A stretch of DNA of 28,199 bases from Brevibacillus sp. Its GTDB lineage: Bacteria > Bacillota > Bacilli > Brevibacillales > Brevibacillaceae. The position numbers and the translations under genes were made by a program. Each line of letters starts with the position of its first letter. Position 1 is the stretch's first letter. The notes under the pieces were generated by a model that was given only the letters and a program-made list of their open reading frames with translations, was not told where the DNA came from and made no database searches. The DNA lies in contig JARDZO010000042.1 of the NCBI GenBank assembly GCA_029240815.1, positions 1 through 28,199 of the forward strand, read 5' to 3'. Below, piece by piece: positions 1 to 8,403 of this stretch.

Positions 1-759
1 ACCCACGTCGGTGGATTGGACCCGGCGGGCATCGATAACGAGCTGGAAGGCTCCTTGCGTGAAATGATGGACATCGCGGTAGAAGCTGATGCAGACGTCG
101 ATATTCACCTGCACGATCCTGGCACGCTCGGTTTTTATACGATCAAACGAATTCTCGACCTGACCGAAGAGGCTGGCTGGCAAGATCGGATGGCGATCAG
201 TCATGCCTTTGCATTGGGAGACGTGTCCCCAGAGGAAAGCACGGAAATGGCGGATCGCCTCGCGAAAAATGGCGTGCAGATCATGACGACCGTCCCGATT
301 AATCGTCCTATGCCTCCTGTACCGATCCTGCACGAAAAAGGGGTGCGGGTCGCTCTGGGCTATGATGGCTTCTACGATTCATGGTCGCCCTACGGCACCG
401 GTGACATGCTGGAGAAGCTGAACCGACTGGTCGAGCGTTACCGATGGGTGGATGAACGGTCTCTTGTTCAATCTCTGTTCTTTATAACGGGTGGAAAAAC
501 GACGTTGGACAAGGAAGGAAAGCGTGCGTGGCCGATGGTGGGCGACGAAGCGAGCATTGTCTTTGCGGAAGCCAGCTGCTCTGCTGAAGCAGTGGCTAGA
601 CGTTCGCGACGTGCGGCTGTCATGTTTAAAGGGAAGATTGTGCTTGGGGGATTGGAGAACATCAGAGAAGAATATTTCCATTCTTCGTTCCGGGCTCCGT
701 CCTGCAGGGATGCAGTCACTGGACGCTCCGCAACGTTTGGCGGGGAAACGCAAAAGTAG
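1..759 (+). CDS. CodA-like metal-dependent amidohydrolase, 5' end outside window
   Basis: This is the C-terminal part of a cytosine-deaminase-like amidohydrolase. The reading frame is open from the first base and enters the window at residues THVGG, so the start lies upstream. Visible are the third metal histidine in DIHLHDP, the fourth in ISHAF, and the metal/catalytic aspartate in GYDGFYDSW. All match the three minus-strand paralogs at 1606-5343. The N-terminal HxH pair is outside the window. The family hydrolyses amide or amidine bonds of cyclic compounds; the substrate is unknown here. The paralogs end shortly after the GKxxxG segment, but this protein runs on about 35 residues. That tail is encoded inside a hairpin-forming repeat (665-862) and ends at TAG 757-759, so the native C-terminus may have been replaced. 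It converges on the VOC gene and shares a terminator with it. Confidence 0.85.
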   Translation, partial: THVGGLDPAGIDNELEGSLREMMDIAVEADADVDIHLHDPGTLGFYTIKRILDLTEEAGWQDRMAISHAFALGDVSPEESTEMADRLAKNGVQIMTTVPINRPMPPVPILHEKGVRVALGYDGFYDSWSPYGTGDMLEKLNRLVERYRWVDERSLVQSLFFITGGKTTLDKEGKRAWPMVGDEASIVFAEASCSAEAVARRSRRAAVMFKGKIVLGGLENIREEYFHSSFRAPSCRDAVTGRSATFGGETQK

Positions 760-862
760 CAGCCGCTCCGCAGCGTGCACAAAGGTAGCGTTTCTATTGC
801 CCGCCAATCGTCGCTTCGCTCGGTTGGACTCCACAGTCGCTACGCCTGGAAATATTCTTCTC
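665..862. repeat. 198-bp imperfect palindromic (MITE-like) repeat, copy 1
   Basis: The outer 16 bases at 665-680 (gagaagaatatttcca) are the exact reverse complement of 847-862. A second paired block lies inside, 735-751 (tttggcggggaaacgc region) against 788-809 (gcgtttctattgcccgccaa region), so the element can fold into one long interrupted hairpin. It contains no recognisable transposase gene. Its reverse complement aligns with 17422-17550 from the end inward, so this is one copy of a dispersed family. The left part overlaps the 3' end of the amidohydrolase gene. No target-site duplication was identified. Confidence 0.75.
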
Positions 863-953
863 AGTCGTTGTAGGGATTTCAAAAAGATTTAACTCTGTAA
901 GAAATCGAAGTACCTTGGAAGCACAAGTAAGCGGGTCAGACTGCTCTCAGATA

Positions 954-1007
954 AAAAGCAGCGGAGTCTTAGGACTTGAAAAGAAACCTAAGACTGTCGC
1001 TGCTTTT
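954..1007. terminator. Bidirectional rho-independent terminator
   Basis: A near-perfect stem pairs 954-973 (aaaagcagcggagtcttagg) with 987-1007 (cctaagactgtcgctgctttt) around a short loop. T-runs follow on both strands. It sits between the convergent amidohydrolase (+) and VOC gene (-) and probably ends transcripts from both. Confidence 0.85.
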
Positions 1008-1058
1008 ATGTTAATGACTTTGCCTTTTCCATTTGGCTCCTTAATCTTTCTACCCGAT

Positions 1059-1397
1059 TCAACAAAGGACCTCAACGGTAAATCCACCTGGTGCTTCCAC
1101 ATAGAACGTCCAAGCATGCGACCTTATCGGCGGCTTGACATCAAAACCATCTTCCTTCATGCGTTGGTTGATCGCGTTCACGTGCTCTTCACTTTCCTGT
1201 ATGAAGCCAATGTGAAAAGTGTTGGGATAGTTTGCTTCAGTCCCTTTCATCAAGGTGAGCACCAATCCGTCATCGTCAAACAGGACGGCGAATGAATTTC
1301 CTCGCGTATGCCTGGTTTGTAGTTCAAAATATTTTTCCAAGAACTCTCGAGCCGCGTTTACGTCGGTTACTGTGAGATTGAGATGATTTAGTTTCAA
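1059..1397 (-). CDS. VOC (glyoxalase/bleomycin-resistance) family protein
   Basis: This 112-residue protein has the single-module vicinal-oxygen-chelate layout: an N-terminal HLNLTVTDV strand with a potential metal histidine (H5), a helix (AAREFLEKYF), central strands, and a C-terminal FYVEAPGGFTVEVL segment carrying the usual late glutamate. Members bind divalent metals and act as glyoxalases, dioxygenases, isomerases or resistance proteins, usually as dimers. The substrate cannot be told from sequence. The start is TTG at 1397, supported by an AGAGGAAG ribosome site about eight bases upstream. The gene stands alone between its own promoter (1451-1479) and the bidirectional terminator. It lies among amidohydrolase genes, but nothing shows that it shares their pathway. 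Confidence 0.85.
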   Translation of the reverse strand: MKLNHLNLTVTDVNAAREFLEKYFELQTRHTRGNSFAVLFDDDGLVLTLMKGTEANYPNTFHIGFIQESEEHVNAINQRMKEDGFDVKPPIRSHAWTFYVEAPGGFTVEVLC

Positions 1398-1450
1398 CGG
1401 TTACACTTCCTCTCCCTCATATTTCCTTCCTCACAATCCCTTTCAACCCA

Positions 1451-1479
1451 ATTATATCAAGTTCACTTTAACCTTTCTA
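1451..1479 (-). promoter_or_regulatory. Sigma-A-like promoter of the VOC gene
   Basis: Read on the minus strand, TAGAAA is followed after 17 bases by a perfect TATAAT, preceded by TG one base before it (extended -10). It lies 54 bases upstream of the TTG start. Identified by eye; transcription is not shown. Confidence 0.55.
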
Positions 1480-1530
1480 TTGGAGTCATGTTGAATAACC
1501 CCCGGCGACTCCTCCTAACCCCACAACATG

Positions 1531-1573
1531 AAAAGGGTGCCTCCTCTAGTTATCAACTATCGGGGACACCCTC
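1531..1573 (-). terminator. Terminator of the amidohydrolase operon
   Basis: On the minus strand an AGGGTGTCC arm pairs with GGAGGCACCCT and is followed by TTTT. It lies about 30 bases after the stop of the last amidohydrolase gene (1606) and upstream of the VOC promoter. Confidence 0.65.
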
Positions 1574-1605
1574 TTATCTTTTCTTATCAAAAATGACTGC
1601 CAGTA

Positions 1606-2826
1606 TTACAAAGAACCATGCACGACCTTGCCCTTAAACATAACCGCCTGACGTTTCGAACGACGGGCCACTGCTTCCCCTGCCGAGGCAGCGTGGAGGA
1701 AGACGATGTCGGCTTCGTCACCGACGTTTGGCCATTGGCGGTTGCCCTCTTTGTCCAATGGAGTCTTGCCGCCGGTGATGAAACCGAGCGCTTGCGAGAG
1801 TGATCGCTCGTCCTGCATGCGGAAGCGCTCTGCGAGGCGACCTGCTTTTTCCAGACTGTCTCCTTGGCCGAATGGCGACCAGTGATCGGTAATGCTGTCA
1901 TCTCCGAGGGAAACGGATACGCCTTTTTCATGCAGCAATGGAATCGGAATCGTCGGCTTGACGACCGGAACTGTGCTCGTGATGGAAATGCCTTGCGCTG
2001 CCAACATCTCGGCTACATCCGCTGCTTCTTCCAGACTGATGTCTGCCAGGGAATTGGCGTGGCTGATGGTGACTCTTCCTTTCCAGCCAGCATCCTCCGT
2101 CATCTTTGCCAGTCGCTTGAAGGTGAAAATCCCCAAGTGATCCGGGTCGTGCAGATGCAGGTCGATCGGCGCGTCCGCTTCGACTGCGAGTTCAAATACG
2201 GTAGCGAGCGACTTCTCGATGTTCTGGTCGACAGTAGCCGGGTCGACGCCACCGACGTAGGTCGCGCCCATTTTCAACGCCTCGCGAATATTTTCCACCT
2301 GATTGCTGCGCAATAAGCCTTGCTGAGGAAATGCGACAACTTCGACGCTGAGCTTTCCACGGAATGTCTCGGTGGCAGCCAGGGTTGCCTCCAAATTTTT
2401 CAGTCCGATATATGGATCGATGTTGCAATGGGACCGCACATGAGTCGTGCCCGAGGAGAGCAAGAGGGCCAGCATCTTTTCTGCCCGCTCTTGTGCAGTC
2501 GGCAAGAGTTTGGTCATGAGATTCGCTTCTTCCGCCAGTCGATCCAAAATGGTCTTGATTGGTGTAACGGCTTTCCAAGGGCCGCCATAATACGTCTTGT
2601 CGATGTGGATGTGCATATCCCGAAAAGACGGCAATGCCAAAAGTCCAGCTGCATCCTGCTTTGGAAGGTCGGTCTGCGGCACTTGTGCTCCGTATTCGAT
2701 TTGGGCGATTCGTCCGTCCTCAATCAAAAGATGCGCTACCTCAGTCTGCGTGGCAACGACCTTATCATTTTCCTTGCGATACCCGCTCTCCAAGCGAACG
2801 TTGGTGATCCAATAGCCTGTAGACAT
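1606..2826 (-). CDS. CodA-like metal-dependent amidohydrolase (third gene of operon)
   Basis: This 406-residue cytoplasmic protein has the amidohydrolase-superfamily metal set in CodA order: HxH at H72 and H74 (MHIHIDKT), a third histidine at H224 (DLHLHDP), a fourth at H256 (ISHA), and the aspartate at D310 (GDDSITDHW). The WSPFGQGD segment after that aspartate mirrors CodA (WYPLGT). CodA has a catalytic glutamate three residues after its third metal histidine. Here that place is an aspartate (D227), as in the paralogs, so activity on cytosine itself is doubtful. The product is likely a hydrolase or deaminase of a cyclic or heterocyclic amide. It is the last gene of a three-gene operon, followed by a terminator. 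The ATG at 2826 has an AAAGGG site about 11 bases upstream. Confidence 0.88.
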   Translation of the reverse strand: MSTGYWITNVRLESGYRKENDKVVATQTEVAHLLIEDGRIAQIEYGAQVPQTDLPKQDAAGLLALPSFRDMHIHIDKTYYGGPWKAVTPIKTILDRLAEEANLMTKLLPTAQERAEKMLALLLSSGTTHVRSHCNIDPYIGLKNLEATLAATETFRGKLSVEVVAFPQQGLLRSNQVENIREALKMGATYVGGVDPATVDQNIEKSLATVFELAVEADAPIDLHLHDPDHLGIFTFKRLAKMTEDAGWKGRVTISHANSLADISLEEAADVAEMLAAQGISITSTVPVVKPTIPIPLLHEKGVSVSLGDDSITDHWSPFGQGDSLEKAGRLAERFRMQDERSLSQALGFITGGKTPLDKEGNRQWPNVGDEADIVFLHAASAGEAVARRSKRQAVMFKGKVVHGSL

Positions 2827-2871
2827 CTATCCTGACACCCTTTCTTTGTAAAAATGAAATATGCGTGCAGC

Positions 2872-4092
2872 TTACCAGGCTCCGGATACCCGATTTCCTT
2901 GATATAGTACGCCTCTACGCTTTGCTCGTCTCGCCACTGCCTCTGCCGAGCACGTCGCCTCGACCGCCATCAGGCTGGCCTCATCTCCTACAAAAGGCCA
3001 AATCCGGTTTCCTTCATCATCGAGCGGAATCCGTCCTTCTGTGACGTAACCGAGCGCGACCGCTAACGACCGTTCGTCGGTGAGACGAAAGCGTTCTGCG
3101 AGCCGCCCTGCCTTTTCCAGCAAGTCCCCGGAACCAAATGGCGTCCAGTTGTCTGTCAGGCTGTCGTTACCCAGCATGACGGCGACGCCGGCCTTACGGA
3201 GCAAAGGAATGGGGATCGTCGGGCGGTTGATTGGGACGGTGGAAGCGACAGAAATGCCGAGTGACGCAAGCTGCTGTGCCATATCCTGCGCCTCTTCTAC
3301 GGACACATCTCCTAGTCCCATTGCGTGACTGACCGTGACGCGCCCTTGCCAGCCTGCTTCTTCCGTCAAGGCCGCTAGCCGCTTGATCGTGAACAAACCG
3401 AGATGACCCGGGTCGTGCAGATGCATGTCGATATCCGCGTCTGCTTCGACTGCCAACTCCATCATCGTCTGCAGCGATTTCTCGATATTCCCGTCAACCC
3501 CGCCAGGATCGACTCCACCCACGTGCGTAGCCCCCTGACGCAGCGCTTCTCTTACGCTCTCTGCCGCGTTTGTACGAAGCATGCCGTAGTGAGGAAACGC
3601 TACAATTTCGTGAGACAGTCGTCCGGAAAACGTCTCAAAAGCTCCGAGCATTCCTTCCAGAAATCCAAGCCCCACTTGCGGGTCGACGTGGCAATGCGTG
3701 CGCACGTGGGTGACTCCTGTTTCCACCAGCAAGGACAGGATGTTCTCCGCCCCCTGTCGCGACCCAAGCAAATATCTGGGTAACAATCCCTTGTCTTCCT
3801 CGTGCCGTTCAAACAAGTTTTTTACCGGTTCGGTCGCCTTCCACGGTCCACCATAGTAGGTCTTTTCCAGATGGATGTGCTTTTCCGCCATGGACGGCAG
3901 AATGAGCAGTCCACGGGCATCCTTCTTCGGGAGACCGTCTTCCAGAATCTCGCTGGAAGGAACTATCCGGCTGATCTTTCCATTTTCAATCAGCAAATCG
4001 CATAGCTCTGTCTTGGTAGCGCAGATCGTACCATGCTCCCATTCATATCCGCACTCCAGGCGAGCATTGATGATCCAGTACGGGGACGGCAT
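2872..4092 (-). CDS. CodA-like metal-dependent amidohydrolase (second gene of operon)
   Basis: This 406-residue paralog of the flanking genes carries the same metal set: H72 and H74 (KHIHLEKT), the DMHLHDP histidine, the VSHA histidine and the GNDSLTDNW aspartate. The residue after HIHL is glutamate where its paralogs have aspartate (HIHLEKT against HIHIDKT or HVHLDKT), which may tune substrate choice. ATG at 4092 is supported by GAGGAGG about 11 bases upstream, lying over the last codons of the preceding gene. The stop of that gene is only 6 bases away, so translation is probably coupled. No signal peptide is seen, so it should act in the cytoplasm. Substrate unknown. Confidence 0.88.
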   Translation of the reverse strand: MPSPYWIINARLECGYEWEHGTICATKTELCDLLIENGKISRIVPSSEILEDGLPKKDARGLLILPSMAEKHIHLEKTYYGGPWKATEPVKNLFERHEEDKGLLPRYLLGSRQGAENILSLLVETGVTHVRTHCHVDPQVGLGFLEGMLGAFETFSGRLSHEIVAFPHYGMLRTNAAESVREALRQGATHVGGVDPGGVDGNIEKSLQTMMELAVEADADIDMHLHDPGHLGLFTIKRLAALTEEAGWQGRVTVSHAMGLGDVSVEEAQDMAQQLASLGISVASTVPINRPTIPIPLLRKAGVAVMLGNDSLTDNWTPFGSGDLLEKAGRLAERFRLTDERSLAVALGYVTEGRIPLDDEGNRIWPFVGDEASLMAVEATCSAEAVARRAKRRGVLYQGNRVSGAW

Positions 4093-4098
4093 ATGGAC

Positions 4099-5343
4099 TC
4101 AAGCCTCCTCAGCGATCGGTTCTTCCAATTGTCCTGCTGCCAGGTTGCCATGGAAGAATACGGCTTTGCGATCCGCACGTCTGGCTACAGCCTCTGCTGT
4201 GCAGCTCGCCTCTACCAGAACGAGGCTGGCATCCCCGCCTACTGCAGGCCACAGCTGGGTACCGTTCACATCCAGCGTCGTTTTTCCTCCCGTGATAAAG
4301 CGCAGCGACTGGGACAGAGACAGCTCATCCAGCCAGCGGGAACGCTCCGCCAATCTCCACAAACGCTCCAGCACATCACCGTTTCCGTATGGCTGCCAGG
4401 TGTCGAAGATGTTGTCGCAACCCACAGCTACGTCTACGCCGTTTTGGTGCAGCAAAGGTACCGGCGGAATGACACGGCTGTATGGAACACTCGTGATGAT
4501 CGTAATGCCTGCTTCGCGCAGGATGGTCGCCATTTCTTCTGCTTCTGGTGCCGGAATGTCGCCGAGTGCAAATGCATGGCTGATCGCCACTCGTCCTTGC
4601 CAGCCTGCGTCTACAGTCATGGCGGCCAAACGCTTCATGGTGAAGGTTCCCAGATGTCCTGGATCGTGCAAGTGCAGGTCTACTCCTGCATTGGCTTCCA
4701 CTGCCAGCTCCATCATTTGGTGCAGCGATTCCTCAATATCTCCGTCCACGTTCGCAGGGTCTACTCCCCCAACATGTGTCGCACCTTGTGCCAACGCCTC
4801 ACGCAGCAGACCTTTTGCACCCGTGCGCAACAGTCCGTGCTGCGGGAACGCAACGATCTCATGGGAGACGAGGTTCTCATAAGCAGCGAGCGCCTTCTTG
4901 ACTTCTTCCAGATTGGAAATACCTGCCTCCGGATAGATGTCTACATGTGTCCGCACATGGGTAGATCCATACGACAAAAGAACCGCAAGCAGATTCTCTG
5001 CGCGTTCCTTCGTCGTCGTCGGCAGTCCAGGCAGCACGCGCTTTTCGATCTCGCAGCGTTCAATGATGTTGGAGACTGGAATGACCGCCCGCCACTCTTC
5101 TCCCAGCAAGGTCTTGTCCAGGTGCACGTGTTTCTCCACAAAAGACGGCATTGCGAGTAATCCCCGAGCATCTCGTTGCTGGATACCATCCTGCAGCACT
5201 TCTGTTGCCGAAGCAATCCGCGCAAATTTTCCGTCTTTTATCAAGATGTGAAACAATGAGGCTTCCGTCCCGCTGACGATACCGTTCTCCCGGCGATAGC
5301 CCGTCTCCAAACGAACATTGGTCAACCAATAGGTAACGCTCAT
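4099..5343 (-). CDS. CodA-like metal-dependent amidohydrolase (first gene of operon)
   Basis: The chosen start (ATG at 5343) gives 414 residues beginning MSVTYWLTNVRLETGY, which aligns with the starts of both downstream paralogs and puts HxH at the same positions (H72, H74). An AGAGGA site precedes it. The frame stays open to 5427, but that extension has no counterpart in the paralogs. Metal ligands are KHVHLDKT, DLHLHDP, ISHAF and GCDNIFDTW. The C-terminus (GQLEEPIAEEA) is slightly longer than in the other two. As the first gene of the operon it is divergent from the Opp/Dpp-type transporter at 5528, suggesting that the hydrolases act on what the transporter imports. That link is inference. 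Confidence 0.87.
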   Translation of the reverse strand: MSVTYWLTNVRLETGYRRENGIVSGTEASLFHILIKDGKFARIASATEVLQDGIQQRDARGLLAMPSFVEKHVHLDKTLLGEEWRAVIPVSNIIERCEIEKRVLPGLPTTTKERAENLLAVLLSYGSTHVRTHVDIYPEAGISNLEEVKKALAAYENLVSHEIVAFPQHGLLRTGAKGLLREALAQGATHVGGVDPANVDGDIEESLHQMMELAVEANAGVDLHLHDPGHLGTFTMKRLAAMTVDAGWQGRVAISHAFALGDIPAPEAEEMATILREAGITIITSVPYSRVIPPVPLLHQNGVDVAVGCDNIFDTWQPYGNGDVLERLWRLAERSRWLDELSLSQSLRFITGGKTTLDVNGTQLWPAVGGDASLVLVEASCTAEAVARRADRKAVFFHGNLAAGQLEEPIAEEA

Positions 5344-5458
5344 CCACCATCCATCCTCTCTGTTTTTGGCTCTCTCCATGCCTTTCTTCCCCATTATCCT
5401 GCACGCTCCGCGACTAGATTTGCACAATCTTTACGTCTATTTTCACTATTTTTACGAG

Positions 5459-5487
5459 TTGTTGAAATTGCCTTTACTTCATACATT
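5459..5487 (+). promoter_or_regulatory. Candidate promoter of the ABC transporter operon
   Basis: TTGTTG (5459-5464) and TACATT (5482-5487) are 17 bases apart, about 40 bases before the first ATG. The match to the sigma-A consensus is only moderate. The CodY-like box overlaps its -10 region. Confidence 0.35.
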
Positions 5488-5499
5488 TTTCTGATAACT
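5485..5499. promoter_or_regulatory. CodY-like operator box
   Basis: ATTTTTCTGATAACT matches the Firmicute CodY consensus AATTTTCWGAAAATT at 12 of 15 positions, including the central CTG. It overlaps the putative -10 of the transporter operon, where binding would repress. It also lies between the divergent transporter and amidohydrolase operons. Assignment is by consensus only. Confidence 0.4.
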
Positions 5500-5527
5500 T
5501 TGGACTAAGCAAAAGGAGGGTTGCATC

Positions 5528-6430
5528 ATGAAGGTTGAGTACGCTACACCAACCAATCAAGCTATTCCACCGAAAACTGCGGCTGCACGCCCAGGCAGGT
5601 GGCGAACTTTTTACCGCAAGCTACGCAAAAACAAACTTGCCATGGTCGGCGGTTTTATCGTCGTGTTCTACATCGCGATTGCCTTACTGGCACCACTGAT
5701 CGCCCCGCACGATCCGTACGAAATCGATCTGGTGGGCAAGCTCAAGCCACCTTCAACCGAGCACTGGATGGGAACAGATGATAAAGGCCGCGATGTGATG
5801 AGCCGCTTGTTGTACGGGACACGCTTGTCCATGTCCGTCGGTTTTGTTGCCGTCTTTATCGGAGCGTTTTTTGGAATCATTCTCGGTTTGTTGTCCGGCT
5901 ATTACGGCAAATGGGTAGATACCCTCATCTCCCGTGTCATTGATGTTCTGCTGGCGTTCCCCGGTATCCTGCTTTCGCTCGCGATCGTAAGTGCACTCGG
6001 TCCCAGCCTGTTCAACGTCATGATCGCCGTCGGTGTGTTTTCGATTCCCGTGTTTGCCCGAATCGTTCGCGGTTCGACCTTGACTGTGAAAAAGTTGGAA
6101 TACATCGATGCGATCCGTTCGCTCGGAGCCAGCGATTTCACCATAATCTTTAAACATATTTTTCCAAACATTCTGTCACCGATCATTGTACAGGCAACCA
6201 TGCGCCTGGCGACAGCGATTCTATCGGCAGCCGGTCTTTCCTTCCTAGGCCTTGGCGCACAGCCTCCCCTGCCGGAATGGGGCGCGATGCTGAGTAATGG
6301 ACGCGACTTTTTGTTTACTGCTCCTTACCTCGCCATGTTCCCTGGGCTTGCCATTTCGACGCTCGTTCTCGGCTTCAACATCTTCGGAGACGGCCTGCGG
6401 GACGCTCTCGACCCACGGATGAAACAATAG
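5528..6430 (+). CDS. Opp/Dpp-type ABC transporter permease (DppC-like)
   Basis: This 300-residue inner-membrane permease belongs to the peptide/nickel transport class. The N-terminal cytoplasmic stretch (KNKLAMVGG) leads into the first membrane helix, then an extracytoplasmic segment with APHDPYEIDL and HWMGTDDKGRDVMSRLLYGTR, which is typical of OppC/DppC. The coupling (EAA-type) loop reads YIDAIRSLGASDFTIIFKHIFPN and contacts the ATPases. GLSFLGLGAQPPLPEWG near the C-terminus is also characteristic. AAAGGAGGG precedes the ATG. It is the first gene of the operon, with the next start 13 bases after its stop. The family imports oligopeptides, dipeptides or nickel; substrate here is unknown. No binding-protein gene accompanies it. 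Confidence 0.92.
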   Translation: MKVEYATPTNQAIPPKTAAARPGRWRTFYRKLRKNKLAMVGGFIVVFYIAIALLAPLIAPHDPYEIDLVGKLKPPSTEHWMGTDDKGRDVMSRLLYGTRLSMSVGFVAVFIGAFFGIILGLLSGYYGKWVDTLISRVIDVLLAFPGILLSLAIVSALGPSLFNVMIAVGVFSIPVFARIVRGSTLTVKKLEYIDAIRSLGASDFTIIFKHIFPNILSPIIVQATMRLATAILSAAGLSFLGLGAQPPLPEWGAMLSNGRDFLFTAPYLAMFPGLAISTLVLGFNIFGDGLRDALDPRMKQ

Positions 6431-6443
6431 GAGGGAATGCTCA

Positions 6444-7364
6444 ATGTTTGTCTATATGATTCGTCGCTTGCTGCAGATGATTCCCGTCCTGCTCGGTGTC
6501 ATTCTTGTCGTATTCCTGATCATGCAAATGGTTCCTGGTGACCCTGCCGTTCTGCTCGCTGGTGAAGGGGCTTCGGCAGAAACCATCGCGAATATTCGTA
6601 CACAACTCGGCTTGGATCAGCCAATCATGGTCCAGTATTTCCATTACGTAACGGACGTTGCTTCCGGCGATCTGGGCACGTCCCTTCGCTCGAACTTGCC
6701 CGTGTTCGAAGAAATTATGGCTCGGCTGCCCGCTACCATCGAGCTTGCCCTCGCCAGTATTTTTGTCACCATCGTTCTCGGCATGATCGCTGGAATCATC
6801 TCTGCAACCAAACAGTACTCTGCGGCTGACATTACCATTATGATCGTCGCCTTGCTCGGGGTATCCTTGCCCAGCTTTTGGTTAGGTCTGAGCCTGATCT
6901 ACTACTTCTCCGTCAAGCTTCACCTCTTGCCTGTTGCCGGTTGGGGTACCTGGAAGCACGTCATTTTGCCTGCCATCACGCTGGGTACAGGCGGCGCTGC
7001 GATCGTCGCACGGATGACTCGCTCCAGCATGCTCGATGTTGTGCGTCAGGACTACATCCGCACTGCCAAAGCAAAAGGGCTGCGTGAACAAGTGATCATT
7101 TACAAGCACGCACTGAAAAACGCGCTGATCCCGATCATTACCGTAGTCGGGCTGCAATTCGGTTACCTCCTGGGCGGTACCGTCCTCGTCGAATCCGTCT
7201 TTGCCATCAATGGTCTCGGTCGTTTGATCGTCGATGCGATTCGTATGCGTGACTTGCCCGTTGTCCAAGGCGGCGTCTTGATCGCTTCTATCATTTTCGT
7301 TTTCGTCAACTTGATCGTAGATGTCTTGTATCGCTATTTCAATAAACGAATTGACTTGAACTAA
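6444..7364 (+). CDS. Opp/Dpp-type ABC transporter permease (DppB-like)
   Basis: This 306-residue permease has the N-terminal helix typical of OppB/DppB ([20 protein letters not shown]), the MVPGDPA motif, the [11 protein letters not shown] periplasm-equivalent segment, and an EAA loop reading [23 protein letters not shown]. It forms the heterodimeric channel with the preceding permease. An AGGAGGG site lies ahead of the ATG. In most operons of this class the B-type permease comes before the C-type; here the order is reversed. Confidence 0.92.
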   Translation: MFVYMIRRLLQMIPVLLGVILVVFLIMQMVPGDPAVLLAGEGASAETIANIRTQLGLDQPIMVQYFHYVTDVASGDLGTSLRSNLPVFEEIMARLPATIELALASIFVTIVLGMIAGIISATKQYSAADITIMIVALLGVSLPSFWLGLSLIYYFSVKLHLLPVAGWGTWKHVILPAITLGTGGAAIVARMTRSSMLDVVRQDYIRTAKAKGLREQVIIYKHALKNALIPIITVVGLQFGYLLGGTVLVESVFAINGLGRLIVDAIRMRDLPVVQGGVLIASIIFVFVNLIVDVLYRYFNKRIDLN

Positions 7365-7376
7365 GGAGGGAGCACC

Positions 7377-8399
7377 ATGCCGGGACAACATGATAAAATC
7401 CTGGACGTTCGCAATCTGCAAACGCACTTTTTCACAGACGATGGCGTCAGCAAGGCGGTGGACGGCGTTGATTTCTCCCTGAATAAAGGAGAGACGCTAG
7501 GTCTGGTAGGTGAATCAGGTTGTGGAAAAAGTATTACTTCCCTCTCGATTCTGCGATTGATTGCCAGTCCTCCGGGAAAAATTGTAGGTGGAGAGATTCT
7601 CTTTAAAGGTCAGGACTTGCTGAAAAGATCAGAATCCGAAATGCGCGCCATTCGCGGCAACGAGATCTCGATGATTTTCCAGGAGCCAATGACCTCGCTC
7701 AATCCAGTGTACACCGTAGGAGAGCAAATCGCGGAAGTACTGCGTCTGCACCAGAACATGGGTCGCAAAGAAGCGTGGGATAAGGCCGTCGAAATGCTCA
7801 AGCTGGTCGGCATTCCTTCTCCTGAAAAACGGGCAACCCAAGAGCCGCATGAACTGTCCGGCGGAATGCGTCAACGCGTCATGATCGCGATGGCATTGGC
7901 TTGTCGCCCGGAAATTCTCATCGCTGACGAGCCAACTACTGCTCTGGACGTAACCATCCAGGCACAGATTCTGGAGTTGATGAAAAAGCTGCAGGTGGAG
8001 CTGGGTATGAGCATTATCATGATCACTCACGATTTGGGTGTCGTAGCTGAAACCTGCGATCGTGTAGCCGTCATGTACGCGGGAAAAGTCGTCGAGTATA
8101 CGACTGCGAAAAACTTGTTCGAAAATCCTCGCCACCCGTATACGATCGGACTGATGAACTCCCTCCCCCGTCTGGATGAAGATGTGGAAGAATTGCAGGC
8201 GATCAAAGGAAACGTTCCTAGCCCTTTCAACATGCCTGCCGGTTGTCGGTTTGCCCCTCGTTGTCCGCATGCAACCGAGCTGTGCGAGACTCGTTTGCCT
8301 GAGCTTCTCGAGCAAGCAGATGACAGCCAGGTCCGCTGCTGGATGTACACCCCGGAGTGGGACGGACAAACGAAGACTGCAATGGAAACGGGGGTATAA
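7377..8399 (+). CDS. Opp/Dpp-type ABC transporter ATPase (DppD-like)
   Basis: This 340-residue ATPase has Walker A GESGCGKS (residues 45-52), the Q-loop in [11 protein letters not shown], the signature LSGGMRQR (about 160-167), Walker B ILIADEP (about 180-186) and the switch histidine in MITHDLG. The C-terminus carries the oligopeptide-transporter extension with the cysteine pattern [15 protein letters not shown] and a later RCW. In some homologs this extension holds an iron-sulfur cluster; whether it does here is unknown. It powers import together with the next gene. GGAGGGA precedes the ATG, 12 bases after the previous stop. Confidence 0.93.
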   Translation: MPGQHDKILDVRNLQTHFFTDDGVSKAVDGVDFSLNKGETLGLVGESGCGKSITSLSILRLIASPPGKIVGGEILFKGQDLLKRSESEMRAIRGNEISMIFQEPMTSLNPVYTVGEQIAEVLRLHQNMGRKEAWDKAVEMLKLVGIPSPEKRATQEPHELSGGMRQRVMIAMALACRPEILIADEPTTALDVTIQAQILELMKKLQVELGMSIIMITHDLGVVAETCDRVAVMYAGKVVEYTTAKNLFENPRHPYTIGLMNSLPRLDEDVEELQAIKGNVPSPFNMPAGCRFAPRCPHATELCETRLPELLEQADDSQVRCWMYTPEWDGQTKTAMETGV

Positions 8400-8403
8400 A
8401 CAC

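Noticed and set aside
379..892. Open frames on both strands across the first repeat
   Set aside because: They overlap the amidohydrolase gene and the palindrome, lack ribosome sites, and match no family.
1487..1530. CATGTTG/CAACATG inverted repeat beside the amidohydrolase terminator
   Set aside because: Seven-base arms around a 30-base loop are within chance expectation and no function is suggested.
4033..5160. 375-codon + strand frame opposite the first amidohydrolase gene
   Set aside because: It is antisense to a clearly conserved enzyme and is rich in Cys, His and Arg, as expected for a shadow frame.
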